From positions 1-64,000 of the forward strand of contig NZ_OCMY01000003.1 in assembly GCF_900215435.1 (NCBI RefSeq): a DNA stretch of 64,000 nt, written 5' to 3'. The notes beneath the pieces are model-generated. The model was not told the DNA's origin and did no database searches. It worked only from the letters and a program-made list of their open reading frames with translations. Source of the stretch: Candidatus Pantoea floridensis. Lineage in GTDB: Bacteria; Pseudomonadota; Gammaproteobacteria; Enterobacterales; Enterobacteriaceae. Each line of letters begins with the position of its first letter. Position 1 is the stretch's first letter. The position numbers and the translations under genes are program-made. Below are positions 63,837 to 64,000 of the stretch, one piece after another.

Positions 63837-64000
63837 AAGTCGGCATGGTGACGGACAGCCTGGGTCATCTCAGCCAGGACGACATGTTGCGCGCTGCGGC
63901 AGAACTCGGACTGAGCCATGTCGAATTCTGCTGCGGAAACTGGTCTTCAGCGCCTCATCTTGACCTCAGGGCATTGCTGTCCAGTGCAGATGCGCGCCGG
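63833..64000 (+). CDS. Sugar phosphate isomerase/epimerase (IolE/IolI-like), N-terminal part
   Basis: The ATG overlaps the iolG stop (ATGA). The visible 56 residues MKVGMVTDSLGHLSQDDMLR AAAELGLSHVEFCCGNWSS are the first strand and helix of a TIM-barrel AP-endonuclease-2 fold, as in IolE (inosose dehydratase), IolI (inosose isomerase) or IolH. Truncated by the window end, so which one cannot be told. Its place after iolG supports inositol catabolism. Confidence 0.85.
   Translation, partial: MKVGMVTDSLGHLSQDDMLRAAAELGLSHVEFCCGNWSSAPHLDLRALLSSADARR

Overview
The window looks like part of a large plasmid from a gamma-proteobacterium of the order Enterobacterales, most likely an Erwiniaceae (Pantoea/Erwinia-type) host. 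The evidence is an iteron-controlled repA with its origin, a P1-family parA-parB pair with a parS-like site, a decayed stbA(parM)-stbB locus, a plasmid-type umuDC, and many Enterobacterales stress and signalling genes. The species assignment is inference; I could run no search.

Layout. 1-10 kb: a stress block with the end of a TPP-dependent enzyme, a CinA/PncC-like amidohydrolase, the yciG-yciF-yciE-katN operon (last two genes broken), a zinc alcohol dehydrogenase, a general-stress-type SDR and a DUF421 membrane pair. 10.4-28.9 kb: a mosaic bounded by a perfect 24-bp direct repeat. It holds a broken XRE/ImmA regulator and the ruins of a tailed phage (HNH, small terminase, tape measure, gpN-like circularisation protein, all on the minus strand). 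The phage remnant is split by a visibly GC-richer island (about 14.3-22.5 kb) with two ketopantoate-reductase-plus-exporter modules. 25.5-32.5 kb: small accessory genes, including a GrlR-like protein, an orphan colicin-type immunity protein and a KGG stress peptide. 32.8-43.3 kb: a cyclic-di-GMP block with two GAF/GGDEF/EAL proteins, one intact and one broken diguanylate cyclase, and a ruined chemotaxis receptor. 44-47.4 kb: two small genes (one fumD-like) and an IS30 element sitting inside an IS3-family element. 47.4-53.7 kb: the replicon, laid out as in P1: DnaA boxes, phased GATC sites, iterons, repA, more iterons, plus parS-parB-parA. 54.2-57.4 kb: broken parM, stbB, two small genes and a LexA-controlled umuDC with a deletion that fuses umuD to umuC. 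58.3-64 kb: two convergent paralogous LacI-type regulators and a coupled operon of three Gfo/Idh/MocA dehydrogenases and a sugar-phosphate isomerase, consistent with inositol use.

The most striking general feature is patchy decay. Replication, P1-type partition and the inositol genes are intact, while at least a dozen accessory genes carry premature stops or small indels. Several stops sit where a Glu codon is expected, and several frameshifts are exact short tandem duplications. I found no rRNA, tRNA or CRISPR array.
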